Shown here: positions 7,922 to 16,983 of the stretch, in pieces
Layout of the letters: each line of letters opens with the position of its first letter
Numbering within the stretch: the stretch's first letter is position 1
Source of the DNA: JAGLTN01 sp023135255
Lineage (GTDB): Bacteria; Planctomycetota; Phycisphaerae; Sedimentisphaerales; Anaerobacaceae
Direction of reading: 5' to 3'
NCBI GenBank assembly: GCA_030639495.1
Contig: DAOWCP010000013.1
Coordinates: forward strand, 1 to 33,432
DNA: 33,432 bases
The notes under the pieces: generated by a model
What the model saw: only the letters and a program-made list of their open reading frames with translations
Database searches by the model: none
What the model was told of the DNA's origin: nothing
Translations under genes and position numbers: made by a program

Positions 7922-9364
7922 TTAATCACAAGAAGGCTTAAGAAGTGGGAACAGAATAACATCGCGTATTGTCGTCACAGACGTAAGCAGCATAACAAGC
8001 CTGTCAATACCAATACCAAGACCACCTGCCGGCGGCATACCGTATTTCAAAGCATTGATGAAATCCTCATCCATGGTTGCCATTGTCTCATCCTGACCAC
8101 GCAGCTGAATCCTGAAATTCTCCTCCTGGACAGCCGGGTCGTTAAGCTCGGTATAAGCGTTAGCAAGTTCCATCTTACCAATAAACAATTCAAATCGTTC
8201 CGCATAATCAGGATTGTCTTTTTTACGTTTTGTAAGAGGACAGAGCACAGCCGGATAATCTATCACGAATGTAGGATTGATGAGATTTTTCTCGACTGTT
8301 TCCTCAAAGACTTCGTTGATAACAACAGAATCATCCATTTGAGATTCGTTAAGCCCAAGAGCCGTTGCTTTTTTTCTTATGGCTGCGATGTCATCAATTG
8401 CACATCCGCTATATTCTTTAAGAAGGTCAGCGTATTTTGCTCTTCGCCAAGGCTTGGTGTAATCTATGGACATATCGCCAAATTCAACAGTATTACTATC
8501 ACAATATTTTTCTACCAGCAGAGTGACAACCTCTTCTGTTATATCCATCATAACATTGTAATCAGCGTACGCCTGGTAAAGCTCTATCATAGTAAATTCA
8601 GGGTTGTGGCGTCTGCTAAGACCTTCGTTGCGGAAATTGCGGTTAATCTCAAAAACCTTTTCCATTCCGCCTACGAGCAATCTCTTTAAGAACAACTCAG
8701 GAGCAATCCTCAAATAGAGATCCATATCAAGAGTATTATGATGCGTAGTGAAAGGCCTGGCAGCAGCACCACCGGCAATTGCCTGCATCATAGGGGTCTC
8801 AACTTCAAGAAAACCTCTTTCAATTAAGTGCTGACGGATAGTCGCTATCATCTGGCTTCTGTTCTTGAACCTGTCCATCACCTCCGGATTCGCCCAAAGG
8901 TCAACATATCTCTGGCGATATCGAAGGTCTACATCCGATAGGCCATGAAATTTTTCCGGGGGCTGTTTTAATGATTTAGATAGAAAGGTTACATCATCCG
9001 CCCATATCGTTATTTCACCAGTTCTTGTTTTTCCGACCTGACCTTGGGCACCGATTATATCACCAAGCTCAAACAGCTTGACCAGTTCCCACTGCTCGGC
9101 GAGCAGCTTCTTGCTCAAACCTATCTGGATAGTTCCCTGGCTGTCGCGAAGTGTAAGAAAAATAAGTTTGCCAATGTCTCTTAGAAGTACGATCCTGCCG
9201 GCGCATTTGCCACGCTGGGTTTCATCTCCATCAACAAACCTGTCTTTGACTGAAACTGAAGATTCAGTCTCATCATATCTGCTGCCGTAAGGGTCAATTC
9301 CTAATTGTTTAATACGCTCAAGATGTTGCTGTCTCTGCTGTTCAAATTTATTTTTTTCTGCCAA
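7922..9364 (-). CDS. lysS: Lysine-tRNA ligase, class II
   Basis: This enzyme charges tRNA-Lys with lysine in the cytoplasm. The 480-aa protein has an N-terminal OB-fold anticodon-binding domain (about residues 55-130, including GRIVLLRDIGKLIFLTLRD) and a class II catalytic core. Motif 2 is FRNEGLSRRHNPEFTMIE (244-261) and motif 3 is GLGIGIDRLVMLL (449-460). The stretch VETPMMQAIAGGAAARPF is the family's lysine-specific signature area. Length is normal for bacterial LysS. It is embedded between the S41 protease gene (18 bp upstream) and the Lol permeases (15 bp downstream). A housekeeping gene in an envelope-export run suggests one long transcription unit. Confidence 0.97.
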   Translation of the reverse strand: MAEKNKFEQQRQQHLERIKQLGIDPYGSRYDETESSVSVKDRFVDGDETQRGKCAGRIVLLRDIGKLIFLTLRDSQGTIQIGLSKKLLAEQWELVKLFELGDIIGAQGQVGKTRTGEITIWADDVTFLSKSLKQPPEKFHGLSDVDLRYRQRYVDLWANPEVMDRFKNRSQMIATIRQHLIERGFLEVETPMMQAIAGGAAARPFTTHHNTLDMDLYLRIAPELFLKRLLVGGMEKVFEINRNFRNEGLSRRHNPEFTMIELYQAYADYNVMMDITEEVVTLLVEKYCDSNTVEFGDMSIDYTKPWRRAKYADLLKEYSGCAIDDIAAIRKKATALGLNESQMDDSVVINEVFEETVEKNLINPTFVIDYPAVLCPLTKRKKDNPDYAERFELFIGKMELANAYTELNDPAVQEENFRIQLRGQDETMATMDEDFINALKYGMPPAGGLGIGIDRLVMLLTSVTTIRDVILFPLLKPSCD

Positions 9365-9382
9365 ATCAAAATCCTTCTTATT

Positions 9383-11677
9383 TTATTTTCCTTGTTTGCT
9401 AACCGCAATGTAATTACCGGACTGTATAAGCTTGCTCTTTATAACAAGAACACCAATCGCCAACTGAGAATCCGCATCAAGTACATCTTTGATTGAATGT
9501 TTCTTCACGGGTATGTCTTCGTTATTGTGACCTTCTTTTACCAGCACATCATTATCGCGTCTGGCATCGAACATAGCTTTAAGCTCATTGCTTTTAAGCT
9601 CCACCTTAACATCTGGTGTAATGCCCCAGTCTTCTCTGCCTTTTTCTTCAACCTCTTGTTTACTTTCAACGCGCTGACCTGAAGGCAGATGATAATATGC
9701 CATTGTGTACTTAAGCTGAGCCATACCGCCATTAGAATATTGAGTTATCCCCTGCACAGAGCCTTTGCCGTAAGTTCTGGTACCTACAACAACCGCTCTT
9801 TTGTGTTTTTCATCCTGCAAAGCACCGGAAACGATCTCCGAAGCACTGGCAGAAGATGAATTCACAAGGATAGCTATTGGATAATCACGGTGAGTGTTAC
9901 GGCTATGAGCATAAACACGAGAAGGTATCCCGAATCTTGGCTGAGTTCTTACAATCAGTCCATTAGATACAAACATATCAACTATCTCAATCGCACTTGC
10001 AAGCAACCCACCGCCATTGAACCGCAAATCAAGAACCATTCCTTTTAGGCCTTGGTCTTCAAGCTGATTAAGTACCGCTTCAAAATCATTCGCGGTTTTC
10101 TCCGTAAAACCAGTAATACGTATGTAGCCGATCTTGTTAATTTCATCAATAAAATAACGCCAACCACCAGCTTGCTTTCTTTGCCAACCTCTGATAGTGG
10201 CCACAACTATTCTGTCTCTGACTATAGTAATATCAAAATTTTCTGCTTCACCGGCACGTTTTATTGTTAACGTGACGGGTGTACCCTTAGGCCCTGTGAT
10301 GTTTTTTACCGCGCAGATCAGAGACATATCTTTGGTATCAACACCATCAACTTTCACTATTACATCCTGAGCATCAAGACCAGATTTGTAAGCAGGCGTA
10401 TCAGGCAAAAGTGATGATATCGTAAGCTGACCTTTCTGCTTGGATATCTCAACACCTATGCCGGTAAAAGCATTGGTCATTATCTTATCAAAATCCTGAA
10501 CCTGTCTGGGCCAAACTATAACTGTATGAGGATCAAGAGAAGCAAGTGAAGCCTCGGCAAATTGGGATATCAAAATTCCTTCCGGCAACTTTGCTGTGGT
10601 CGAATTAAAAGCCATAACCTTTTCAAAAATATCTATGAATTTTTCTTTGTTGATCACCGGGAACTGCTCTATTTCACCTTGTATTGAAAATAAAGAATTC
10701 AACCAAACTGAAAGAAGATTACTGTCGGGCGGTGTAAAAGAAGGGCTCTCAACAATCACTGTTTTTAAATTAGGATCATTGCTTGTAATTAGTTTTCCTG
10801 ATTCGGATACAATCTCAGCACCAGCCGTTTGAGCTAATTCAGGTGAAACCTGTAATACTTCAGTGAGAAGCCCGCACCTTTTAACGGCTTTGAGCGCCAT
10901 CTTGTGATAATCAACCGGCTTTACATAATTGAAATTAAGTGCGTTTATCGCTTTTATGAAGGTGTTCTTGTTGACCCCTTCGTAACGTTCTTTACTTGTT
11001 TCACATGGACTGTCCTGAAAAGATGCAACAATATTGGTTTTTTCAATGAGCTTTTCAGCGTAATCATCGTAAGATTTATTATCTTTATCAATAGCGACGA
11101 GCCAGAGATAACAAACGGTATAAGCTTCAAGCCATTTGCCCTTCGCTTCATAGTCGCTGGCAATATTTATAACCTTTTCAAATGTCTGCTTAACAAAAGG
11201 CCTCTCAAGAACTGCTTTTTTCTGCTCAGGGTCGGCGTACTCACATACTCTGTTGATCACCGCAAGAACCTTGTGAACATTGTTAGGGTCAAAAACATAA
11301 TTAGGATCGTTAACATCAAACGGACCAACCTGGAATTTTTCCAGCTTTTCAATCTGCTCCTGGTATAATTTTGCATAAGCTTCATGGCGGCTTTTATCTA
11401 CAGCCTCGTATTTTTCTATGATGTCAGAAAGTAAATCACTCTTGGCATCTGGATTATTGCTGTTTTGCTTCAACAGCTGACGAGCCTGGTCAAATTGACC
11501 TTTATATATAAGTGCGCATACATCGTCAGCTATGCCAGTCTTAGCGGGTATAATCAGATCCTGGTCAGCATTTTCAGATGCAAACCCCACTTGAATCGAT
11601 AAAACCCCAATGATCACCAACAAGCCGAGTAAAATTGCGTTAAAACCACCAAACAAAGGTTTTTTATTATCTAACAT
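9383..11677 (-). CDS. S41 family C-terminal processing peptidase with PDZ domain
   Basis: This is a periplasmic tail-specific protease (CtpA/Prc family). The 764-aa product has an N-terminal membrane/signal segment (about 12-33), then a long mainly helical region with no domain I recognise (about 45-360). A PDZ domain follows around 403-475 (GIGVEISKQKG, GLDAQDVIVKVDG) and the S41 core begins around 500. The catalytic serine lies in NSSSASASEI (about 607-615) and the general-base lysine in RTYGKGSVQG (about 638). The GGGLLASAIEIVDMF stretch is typical. It is larger than ordinary CtpA because of the N-terminal region. A TTG lies one codon upstream at 11680; I prefer the ATG. It heads the directon containing lysS and lol. 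Confidence 0.92.
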   Translation of the reverse strand: MLDNKKPLFGGFNAILLGLLVIIGVLSIQVGFASENADQDLIIPAKTGIADDVCALIYKGQFDQARQLLKQNSNNPDAKSDLLSDIIEKYEAVDKSRHEAYAKLYQEQIEKLEKFQVGPFDVNDPNYVFDPNNVHKVLAVINRVCEYADPEQKKAVLERPFVKQTFEKVINIASDYEAKGKWLEAYTVCYLWLVAIDKDNKSYDDYAEKLIEKTNIVASFQDSPCETSKERYEGVNKNTFIKAINALNFNYVKPVDYHKMALKAVKRCGLLTEVLQVSPELAQTAGAEIVSESGKLITSNDPNLKTVIVESPSFTPPDSNLLSVWLNSLFSIQGEIEQFPVINKEKFIDIFEKVMAFNSTTAKLPEGILISQFAEASLASLDPHTVIVWPRQVQDFDKIMTNAFTGIGVEISKQKGQLTISSLLPDTPAYKSGLDAQDVIVKVDGVDTKDMSLICAVKNITGPKGTPVTLTIKRAGEAENFDITIVRDRIVVATIRGWQRKQAGGWRYFIDEINKIGYIRITGFTEKTANDFEAVLNQLEDQGLKGMVLDLRFNGGGLLASAIEIVDMFVSNGLIVRTQPRFGIPSRVYAHSRNTHRDYPIAILVNSSSASASEIVSGALQDEKHKRAVVVGTRTYGKGSVQGITQYSNGGMAQLKYTMAYYHLPSGQRVESKQEVEEKGREDWGITPDVKVELKSNELKAMFDARRDNDVLVKEGHNNEDIPVKKHSIKDVLDADSQLAIGVLVIKSKLIQSGNYIAVSKQGK

Positions 11678-11802
11678 CAACGAAAAATTCCTTAATCATC
11701 TTTTATAATAATCTTTCCAACTATTATACGAAAAATACCATCTCAATTCTTTCTTAAAGTTTTTTTTATACTTTTTAATAGTATAATAATCAAAAAGCTT
11801 GT

Positions 11803-11884
11803 TTATACTGATCCTAATTGAATTTCCCCGTTTATCCGCGGGTATCCCGATATACATCGGAATCTTACCCTGAAGGGTATATAA
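11803..11884 (+). repeat. Dispersed intergenic repeat, copy B (short, altered centre)
   Basis: About 82 bp with the family left arm (TTATACTGATCCTAATTG ... TTTATCCGCGGGTA) and right arm (CTTACCCTGAAGGGTATA). About 40 bp of the usual central stem is missing and is replaced by a shorter segment containing CCGAT-ATAC-ATCGG, itself a hairpin. The right-end hairpin ACCCT-GA-AGGGT is perfect. The left end faces the S41 protease gene starting at 11677. The 11685-11802 stretch beside it is AT-rich, with TATAAT on the minus strand at 11723-11728 as a possible -10, but no matching -35. Confidence 0.8.
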
Positions 11885-11916
11885 ACAAAAAAAAAATTTA
11901 TGAAAGACTGAGATGG

Positions 11917-11953
11917 CAAAATGTCTGACCCAGCTCAAAAACCGGGTCAGACA
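11917..11953 (-). terminator. Strong hairpin downstream of the aldolase gene, probable terminator
   Basis: A perfect 10-bp stem, TGTCTGACCC (11922-11931) with GGGTCAGACA (11944-11953), encloses a 12-base loop. On the minus strand it is followed by TTTTG, as expected for a terminator of the aldolase gene whose coding end is at 11970. On the plus strand it is followed by GCCGTTTTT, so it might work both ways. Similar perfect hairpins also occur as REP-type sequences, which is the main alternative. Confidence 0.7.
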
Positions 11954-11969
11954 GCCGTTTTTCCTGATA

Positions 11970-12920
11970 TTACATACACTCAGAAGCTTTTCCAGCACAA
12001 CCAAGTATAGCAAGCTTATGCTTAACCATATCCTTAATTGCTTCTCTTGCTGGTCCTAAGTACTTGCGAGGATCAAATTCTGCTGGTTTTTCAGCAAATA
12101 CCTGCCTGATCTTAGCAGTCAAAGCCATTCGAAGGTCCGTATCAATGTTTATCTTACATACCGCCATTTTTGAAGCTTCTGTAATAGCATCTTCGGGCAC
12201 ACCCATCGCATCCGGCATGTCACCGCCATACTTATTGATAAGGTCCTTGAATTCCTTCAAAACACTACTGCTGCCGTGCATTACAAGAGGATAACCAGGC
12301 AGCTTGTCTGAAATCGCCTGGATAACATCCAAAGCAAGCTTAGGTGCAACTTTAAACTTGAAAGCGCCATGGCTTGTGCCGCAGGCAACCGCCAGCGAAT
12401 CACAACCGGTTTCCTTAATAAACTGAACAGCTTCTTTGGGATCTGTCAGGTGCTTACTGACATCATCAGCACTGACACCGACAACATCTTCCTCAATACC
12501 GCCAAGCTGACCAAGTTCAGCTTCAACAACAACACCATGTTCGTGAGCATACTCTACTACCTTTTTAGTAATAGCGATGTTCTCTTCGAAAGGCTTGCTT
12601 GAAGCGTCGATCATAACAGAAGTGAAACCGTCATCAACGCACTGTTTGCAGGTCTCGAATGTATCACCATGATCAAGGTGCATAGCAATGGGGATGTCCG
12701 GGTTCTGCTTAACAGCAACATCGATGATCGCTTTGAGATAATCTATATTGGCGTAAGAACGAGCACCTCTGGAAATCTGGAGGATCAGTGGAGCTTTTTC
12801 TTCAGCAATTGCACTCATAATCCCCTGAGTAATCTCCATGTTGTTGACGTTGAAAGCTCCTACTGCATAACCATTCTTGTAGGCCATTTCAAACATTTTT
12901 TTGGTATCAACCAAAGCCAT
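11970..12920 (-). CDS. fba: Class II fructose-bisphosphate aldolase
   Basis: The enzyme cleaves or forms fructose 1,6-bisphosphate in glycolysis and gluconeogenesis, using zinc. The 316-aa protein shows the family motifs: NVNNMEITQGI near the N-terminus, HLDHGD with catalytic Asp83 and zinc ligand His84, the EAELGQLGG loop at 134-141, zinc ligands His184 (GTSHGAF) and His215 (MHGSSS), and the phosphate-binding KINIDTDLRMA. It looks like the FbaA/FbaB-type class IIB aldolases close to tagatose-bisphosphate aldolases, but glycolytic use is the simplest reading. AAAGGAG about 9 nt before the ATG fixes the start. It seems to be a single-gene unit: a hairpin terminator follows and repeat copy C lies 40 bp upstream of the start. 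Confidence 0.95.
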   Translation of the reverse strand: MALVDTKKMFEMAYKNGYAVGAFNVNNMEITQGIMSAIAEEKAPLILQISRGARSYANIDYLKAIIDVAVKQNPDIPIAMHLDHGDTFETCKQCVDDGFTSVMIDASSKPFEENIAITKKVVEYAHEHGVVVEAELGQLGGIEEDVVGVSADDVSKHLTDPKEAVQFIKETGCDSLAVACGTSHGAFKFKVAPKLALDVIQAISDKLPGYPLVMHGSSSVLKEFKDLINKYGGDMPDAMGVPEDAITEASKMAVCKINIDTDLRMALTAKIRQVFAEKPAEFDPRKYLGPAREAIKDMVKHKLAILGCAGKASECM

Positions 12921-12960
12921 TATTTTTTCTCCTTTGCAAAAAACTTCAAAAAATATTCAT

Positions 12961-13064
12961 TTATACTGATCTCTATTGAATTTTACCGTTTATCCGCGGG
13001 TAAATAACTTAAAAATAACAAGTTACGGATTTATTCGCGGACATTTACTGCCCTTAAGGGTATA
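12961..13064 (+). repeat. Dispersed intergenic repeat, copy C
   Basis: About 104 bp, TTATACTGATCTC to GGGTATA. The central stem TAACTT...AAGTTA is perfect, and the CCGCG arm pairs with CGCGG. The right-end palindrome here is CCCTTAAGGG. It lies between the start of the aldolase gene (12920) and the stop of the lptD-like gene (13072). The left end, with TATAAA on the minus strand, faces the aldolase gene about 40 bp away. Confidence 0.85.
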
Positions 13065-13071
13065 CTTTTCA

Positions 13072-16000
13072 TTAATAGCCCGTCGGGCTTGTTATACCGG
13101 AATACCTTCTCTGACCCATCGACATTTCAGGAACACCCTGTGGCCAGATACTCAAAACTATCATCTGATCATCCAGTGATTCGTCAGCACTGTAGGTAAA
13201 TGAACAGAACATTCTGTGATAACGTCTGATCAACGTTACTTCACTTGTTACACCTTTACCATAATCAAGGTCATATTGCTGCGAAAACGTTATAGTGTAA
13301 CGAGGGTCAAAAACATATGTAATCGCAAATGTAAAAGCATTCGATCCCCGTTCATGGACATTATCAATAGGCGAAGTAATATAAACCCTTCTCAAGTACC
13401 GACTTCCAATATAATAACTCATGTTAGGCCAAACCATTCGAGAATAGCCGATATTAAACTGCTGAACGACACCGCTGTCAATATCATAATACATATCACT
13501 GAGAATCGCTGACGTATCACTTAGTCTCCAGATATAATCTGCGCCTATATAGTCACGTTTTGGTCCCCAGGTTTCAATTCTGCCAAATCGGTTTTCATTG
13601 AGGTCACCGTTGTATATTTGCGGCATAGCCATAACTCTCATTGGAACAATAGTTCTGTTCCAGATAAATCTGTCCGGACCTGATTGTTCGGGCCTGGCAT
13701 CATCATCAACAAATGTAACGTCAATATTGAGCCTCATCCAGTCAACCGTCCGCTGGTTGCCGGCAGGGCCTCTTTTGGTCTGCAAACGTTGTTTAATACC
13801 AAAATTAACCAAATGACGCTGCCTTACAGTTGAATCACTCTCAGCAAAACCTACCACTGTAAGCTCAGGTCTGACAATATGTCGCAGCTGGTTCAAATCC
13901 CAAAGCCTTGATTTTACATTCGGATAAACTTTGTGGAACTGAGTACCTATCCTGATACCACCTTCACCTATAAAGACCGCTTCAGAACCGAATCTGCCTG
14001 CGTCTTGGCCGTCAACTAAAGTCCTTCTGAAACCGCTTCGATCATCAAAAGCAAAAGTGCCCGCAACAAACGGAACTATCTTAAACGGGTCAGCTCTTAG
14101 TGGTATATCAAGCTCGGTGCGATTATATCCGAATGTAAAATGGTTCTCATCGATAAGTGTTCTGTTATCGTCACCGATTCTCTGCCTTAATCTGCCAAAC
14201 TCTGAATCGCTGTACATAGTAACAGTATCATCAAAAAGCGATTGACCGGTAAGATGGAACTCTGCTGACGGTAATTCTTCAAGCTGGTCAGCAAAATCAT
14301 TTAACCTTGGCTTAACCAGGAAAGATAACGCCCAGTTATCTTCTATCCGCTTTAGATGCACATAGGTTTCTCTGTAATTTCCAACGCTGAATTCACTACG
14401 GTAGTAGCTCTCAATAAAATTCTTATCTGAAACATAACTGATACCGGTAGTCAGCTGCCAGTTGTAAGGCAAAAACTGCCTGTGCTGCCAATCGAACCTA
14501 CCCCTGAATCCTTCGTTGTCAGCATTGTCCCTGGTAGCATGCCTGCCAAGCTTATCTTTTCCGCTATCATTTATTATATAGTTAAGTAATCTGCCGTAAT
14601 AATCTCCTTTTTCATATTCAATTAGAGTTCCTACACCAACACCTCTTTTGCTGAAATAATCAACTGCCAGAGTGCTGTCGGTACCTTCAGGCTCTTTCCA
14701 GCCCATCAGCTTTGCAAGATACCAGCGTGTTTCAACGGAAGTCCCCTGTCTGCTGTTCTGTCCAAAACGGACACTTTTCAAAGGCAGATCGGGTCTTTCC
14801 AGATTGCTTCTCAGATAAGGCCAATAAAAGATGGTTCGCTTGCCCATTTTCATACGAATGTCACGCATCTGAGCATCATAACTGCTGTCTTTTATTTCCT
14901 CATCAATTGTAGTGGTATCAGCAATGTAAACACTGGAAGCTTCTAAAGATATCTGAGGCTGATGGAACTCACTGGAAGTGATAACTACATTCTCAGCGGC
15001 AAACTGATTTTCAGATACCTGTCTGAGTTTATAAGCCCTTACGTAAATAGGAATACCACGCTTAGGGTCAAATGTCCTCATAACCGAATTGACAGCAATG
15101 GCCTTCTTCTGCCTGAAATCATAGTACATCTCATCGGTACGAATAATACGCTGACCTTCTGTGAGTATAACATCACCAGCCAGGTAAATTGCATCGATAG
15201 GCCCCGTGGCCAGTATATCTTCCTCGGATTCATTCTTCTCTACTTTCAAACCCTGTCCAGAGTAATAAATAACCGCCTTGTCAGCCTGCATTTCCAACAG
15301 GTTGCCCTTCTCATCACGTTTTTGAGAAAGGTAAAATCTCTGGGTGATAGTTGCGATATTCACACCGTCAGGTCCGACGATACTATCCATTTCCCATTTC
15401 TGGTCACCTACAGGAAATATTCTCACCGGATATCTGAATTCAGGCTCTTTGTCTTCCGGCTGAACTTTAACTGTGGGGCCGACAGATTGAAACCCCTGCT
15501 CGTCAATAAATTGCTGTTCCGCTGCTGTTGCGTTTTCAACAACGAGTGAGCCTTTGCCAACTTTAGTTTTGCCGACTTTAGTTTTGACGGCAACGCCGGA
15601 GTCAACTTTTTCCCGGCCTTCCTCTGCACCTGCAATAAATACTTCTTCTCCGGGCGCAACGTCTGTCCCGGGCGCAACGTCTGTTGCTTCTGCGGTTGTT
15701 TTTTTACTTTCAGCTACAAATTTACCTGCTTTAGGTTTTTTAGCCTTGGCAAGTTGGATTATTCCATCATCATCGACCGTGATATCTGAAAGTTTCGGGA
15801 CAACCGCCTGCGATTGAACTATAAAATTCGGCCCCCAGGAAACAGATGTGTCGGCCTTTACCGCTCTTTTGTATAGAACGGTCTGTCGAATATCAGCTTC
15901 TGCTCTCACGTCAGCAGTCACAAACACTTCACCGGTAATATTAAATTCCAATAAAACAGACTGCCCTTGGTCAATTACGACCTCTTTTATTGTAACGATC

Positions 16001-16338
16001 CTGGAACCTTTTGAGTGCTTTGACGAGACATTTCCTTCAAGATAAATCTTGGCTTTGTAATCGACACGCTGCCTTGCGCCGGATTCGGAAACGAAACTTT
16101 CCAGAAATACCACCGAATTATCACAAGTATACCGATTTCCACCGATAGCAAGATCAAAGCCCTCTTCAAATACAAGCTCATGACCAACAGTACTGCTCTG
16201 ATAGCTCGTAAACTTACCAGCTGTCATGTGGGCATCATTGCCGACAAACAGGCGAGCCTTTCCGCTATCAATGGCAAACAATGTTGAAATAAGAAGTAAA
16301 ACTAATACTAATATGATAGAAAATAGTTTTTTGCGCAT
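13072..16338 (-). CDS. lptD: LptD-like outer-membrane LPS-assembly protein
   Basis: The 1088-aa product has a signal peptide (MRKKLFSIILVLVLLLISTLFA). An OstA/LptA-like beta-jellyroll region includes ATGPIDAIYLAGDVILTEGQRIIRTDEMYYDF and ENVVITSSEFHQPQ. A large C-terminal beta-barrel follows, rich in Tyr/Trp/Arg strands (RSNLERPDLPLKSVRFG marks the junction). LptD inserts lipopolysaccharide into the outer leaflet. It is longer than proteobacterial LptD (about 780 aa) because of an extended N-terminus and a low-complexity linker near residues 200-275 rich in Lys, Ala, Gly and Val. Two short tandem duplications in that linker (15-bp unit at 15556-15585, 18-bp unit at about 15651-15686) give KVGK-KVGK and DVAPG-DVAPG. 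No LptE or other Lpt gene adjoins it. Function is inferred from architecture. Confidence 0.82.
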   Translation of the reverse strand: MRKKLFSIILVLVLLLISTLFAIDSGKARLFVGNDAHMTAGKFTSYQSSTVGHELVFEEGFDLAIGGNRYTCDNSVVFLESFVSESGARQRVDYKAKIYLEGNVSSKHSKGSRIVTIKEVVIDQGQSVLLEFNITGEVFVTADVRAEADIRQTVLYKRAVKADTSVSWGPNFIVQSQAVVPKLSDITVDDDGIIQLAKAKKPKAGKFVAESKKTTAEATDVAPGTDVAPGEEVFIAGAEEGREKVDSGVAVKTKVGKTKVGKGSLVVENATAAEQQFIDEQGFQSVGPTVKVQPEDKEPEFRYPVRIFPVGDQKWEMDSIVGPDGVNIATITQRFYLSQKRDEKGNLLEMQADKAVIYYSGQGLKVEKNESEEDILATGPIDAIYLAGDVILTEGQRIIRTDEMYYDFRQKKAIAVNSVMRTFDPKRGIPIYVRAYKLRQVSENQFAAENVVITSSEFHQPQISLEASSVYIADTTTIDEEIKDSSYDAQMRDIRMKMGKRTIFYWPYLRSNLERPDLPLKSVRFGQNSRQGTSVETRWYLAKLMGWKEPEGTDSTLAVDYFSKRGVGVGTLIEYEKGDYYGRLLNYIINDSGKDKLGRHATRDNADNEGFRGRFDWQHRQFLPYNWQLTTGISYVSDKNFIESYYRSEFSVGNYRETYVHLKRIEDNWALSFLVKPRLNDFADQLEELPSAEFHLTGQSLFDDTVTMYSDSEFGRLRQRIGDDNRTLIDENHFTFGYNRTELDIPLRADPFKIVPFVAGTFAFDDRSGFRRTLVDGQDAGRFGSEAVFIGEGGIRIGTQFHKVYPNVKSRLWDLNQLRHIVRPELTVVGFAESDSTVRQRHLVNFGIKQRLQTKRGPAGNQRTVDWMRLNIDVTFVDDDARPEQSGPDRFIWNRTIVPMRVMAMPQIYNGDLNENRFGRIETWGPKRDYIGADYIWRLSDTSAILSDMYYDIDSGVVQQFNIGYSRMVWPNMSYYIGSRYLRRVYITSPIDNVHERGSNAFTFAITYVFDPRYTITFSQQYDLDYGKGVTSEVTLIRRYHRMFCSFTYSADESLDDQMIVLSIWPQGVPEMSMGQRRYSGITSPTGY

Positions 16339-16459
16339 AGCTTTATATTCCGTTATTTTTATGGCAGCTTATCTTTCCATAGAACACTTTTCGCAGATTA
16401 TAGCTACTTATCTATTCAAAGCCAGTAAAAAACCGCTTTAATAATACTGATAACTTGAT

Positions 16460-16564
16460 TTATATTGATCTCAATTGAATTTTTTTGTTTATCCGCGGGT
16501 AAATAACTTAAAAATAAGAAGTTATGGATTTATTCGCGGAAATTTCTTACCCTGAAGGGTATAT
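16460..16564 (+). repeat. Dispersed intergenic repeat, copy D
   Basis: About 105 bp, TTATATTGATCTC to GAAGGGTATA, in the divergent gap between the lptD-like gene (start 16338) and the small gene at 16623. The stem CCGCGGGTAAAT pairs with ATTTATTCGCGG (two G.T positions) and ATAACTT with AAGTTAT. The right-end hairpin ACCCT-GA-AGGGT is perfect. The remainder of the 284-bp gap (16339-16459, 16565-16622) shows no gene. Confidence 0.85.
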
Positions 16565-16622
16565 TGGATAATCCGATAATAATATCATTTTCAGACTTAT
16601 AAAACTATTTAAAAGGAATTTT

Positions 16623-16886
16623 ATGTGTGCAAAAGAACACTCAAACTATCAAAAAGGTGTTATAAATCGTTATTATGCTAATTTAAATAACATAATGCTC
16701 GGCAAACTCGCTGACATTGTAACCGACTTATATTTAGCAGAAACTAAAGCTAAATATGACAAGCTCTGGGAAAGAGCAGAAAAAGCAATGAAAAATCTTA
16801 AAATCCCTCAGCCGATCATCGACCACATTATGCAGAAAAGAAGCGTCGAAATCCTCGCTAAAAATCTCCAAGACTGGCAAAAATAA
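16623..16886 (+). CDS. Small hypothetical protein (87 aa)
   Basis: I do not recognise this protein. It is 87 aa, charged, lacks a signal peptide or membrane segment, and looks all-helical: a run from NRYYANLNNIMLGKLADIVTDLY to KYDKLWERAEKAMKNL, then IPQPIIDHIMQKRSVEILAKNL. A good ribosome-binding site (AAAAGGAA) lies 4-11 nt before the ATG and codon use matches the neighbours, so I regard it as a real gene. It lies 97 bp upstream of pilT on the same strand, just behind repeat copy D. The position hints at an accessory or regulatory role near the pilus motor, but nothing in the sequence proves it. Confidence 0.75.
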   Translation: MCAKEHSNYQKGVINRYYANLNNIMLGKLADIVTDLYLAETKAKYDKLWERAEKAMKNLKIPQPIIDHIMQKRSVEILAKNLQDWQK

Positions 16887-16931
16887 TTGATTGTTATCTC
16901 CGTGAACAAATTATGCTGGTTTTCAGCGATA

Positions 16932-16945
16932 TATAATAGTATAAT
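16932..16945 (+). promoter_or_regulatory. Tandem TATAAT words, possible pilT promoter
   Basis: Two overlapping-distance TATAAT hexamers (16932-16937 and 16940-16945) lie about 40-50 bp before the pilT ATG, which has a GGGAG ribosome-binding site at about 10 nt. No convincing -35 is present at the usual distance, so this is a weak call. Confidence 0.25.
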
Positions 16946-16983
16946 GCTGTCATATTAATAAAAAATCTGGGAGAAAACCGCTT

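Noticed and set aside
11696..12013. 105-codon minus-strand frame overlapping the end of the aldolase gene
   Set aside because: It runs through the aldolase 3' end, the hairpin and repeat copy B, has no family resemblance and is rich in Lys/Phe/Tyr from AT-rich intergenic DNA.
14962..15549. 195-codon plus-strand frame opposite lptD
   Set aside because: Shadow of a well-supported long gene; no ribosome-binding site or domain pattern.
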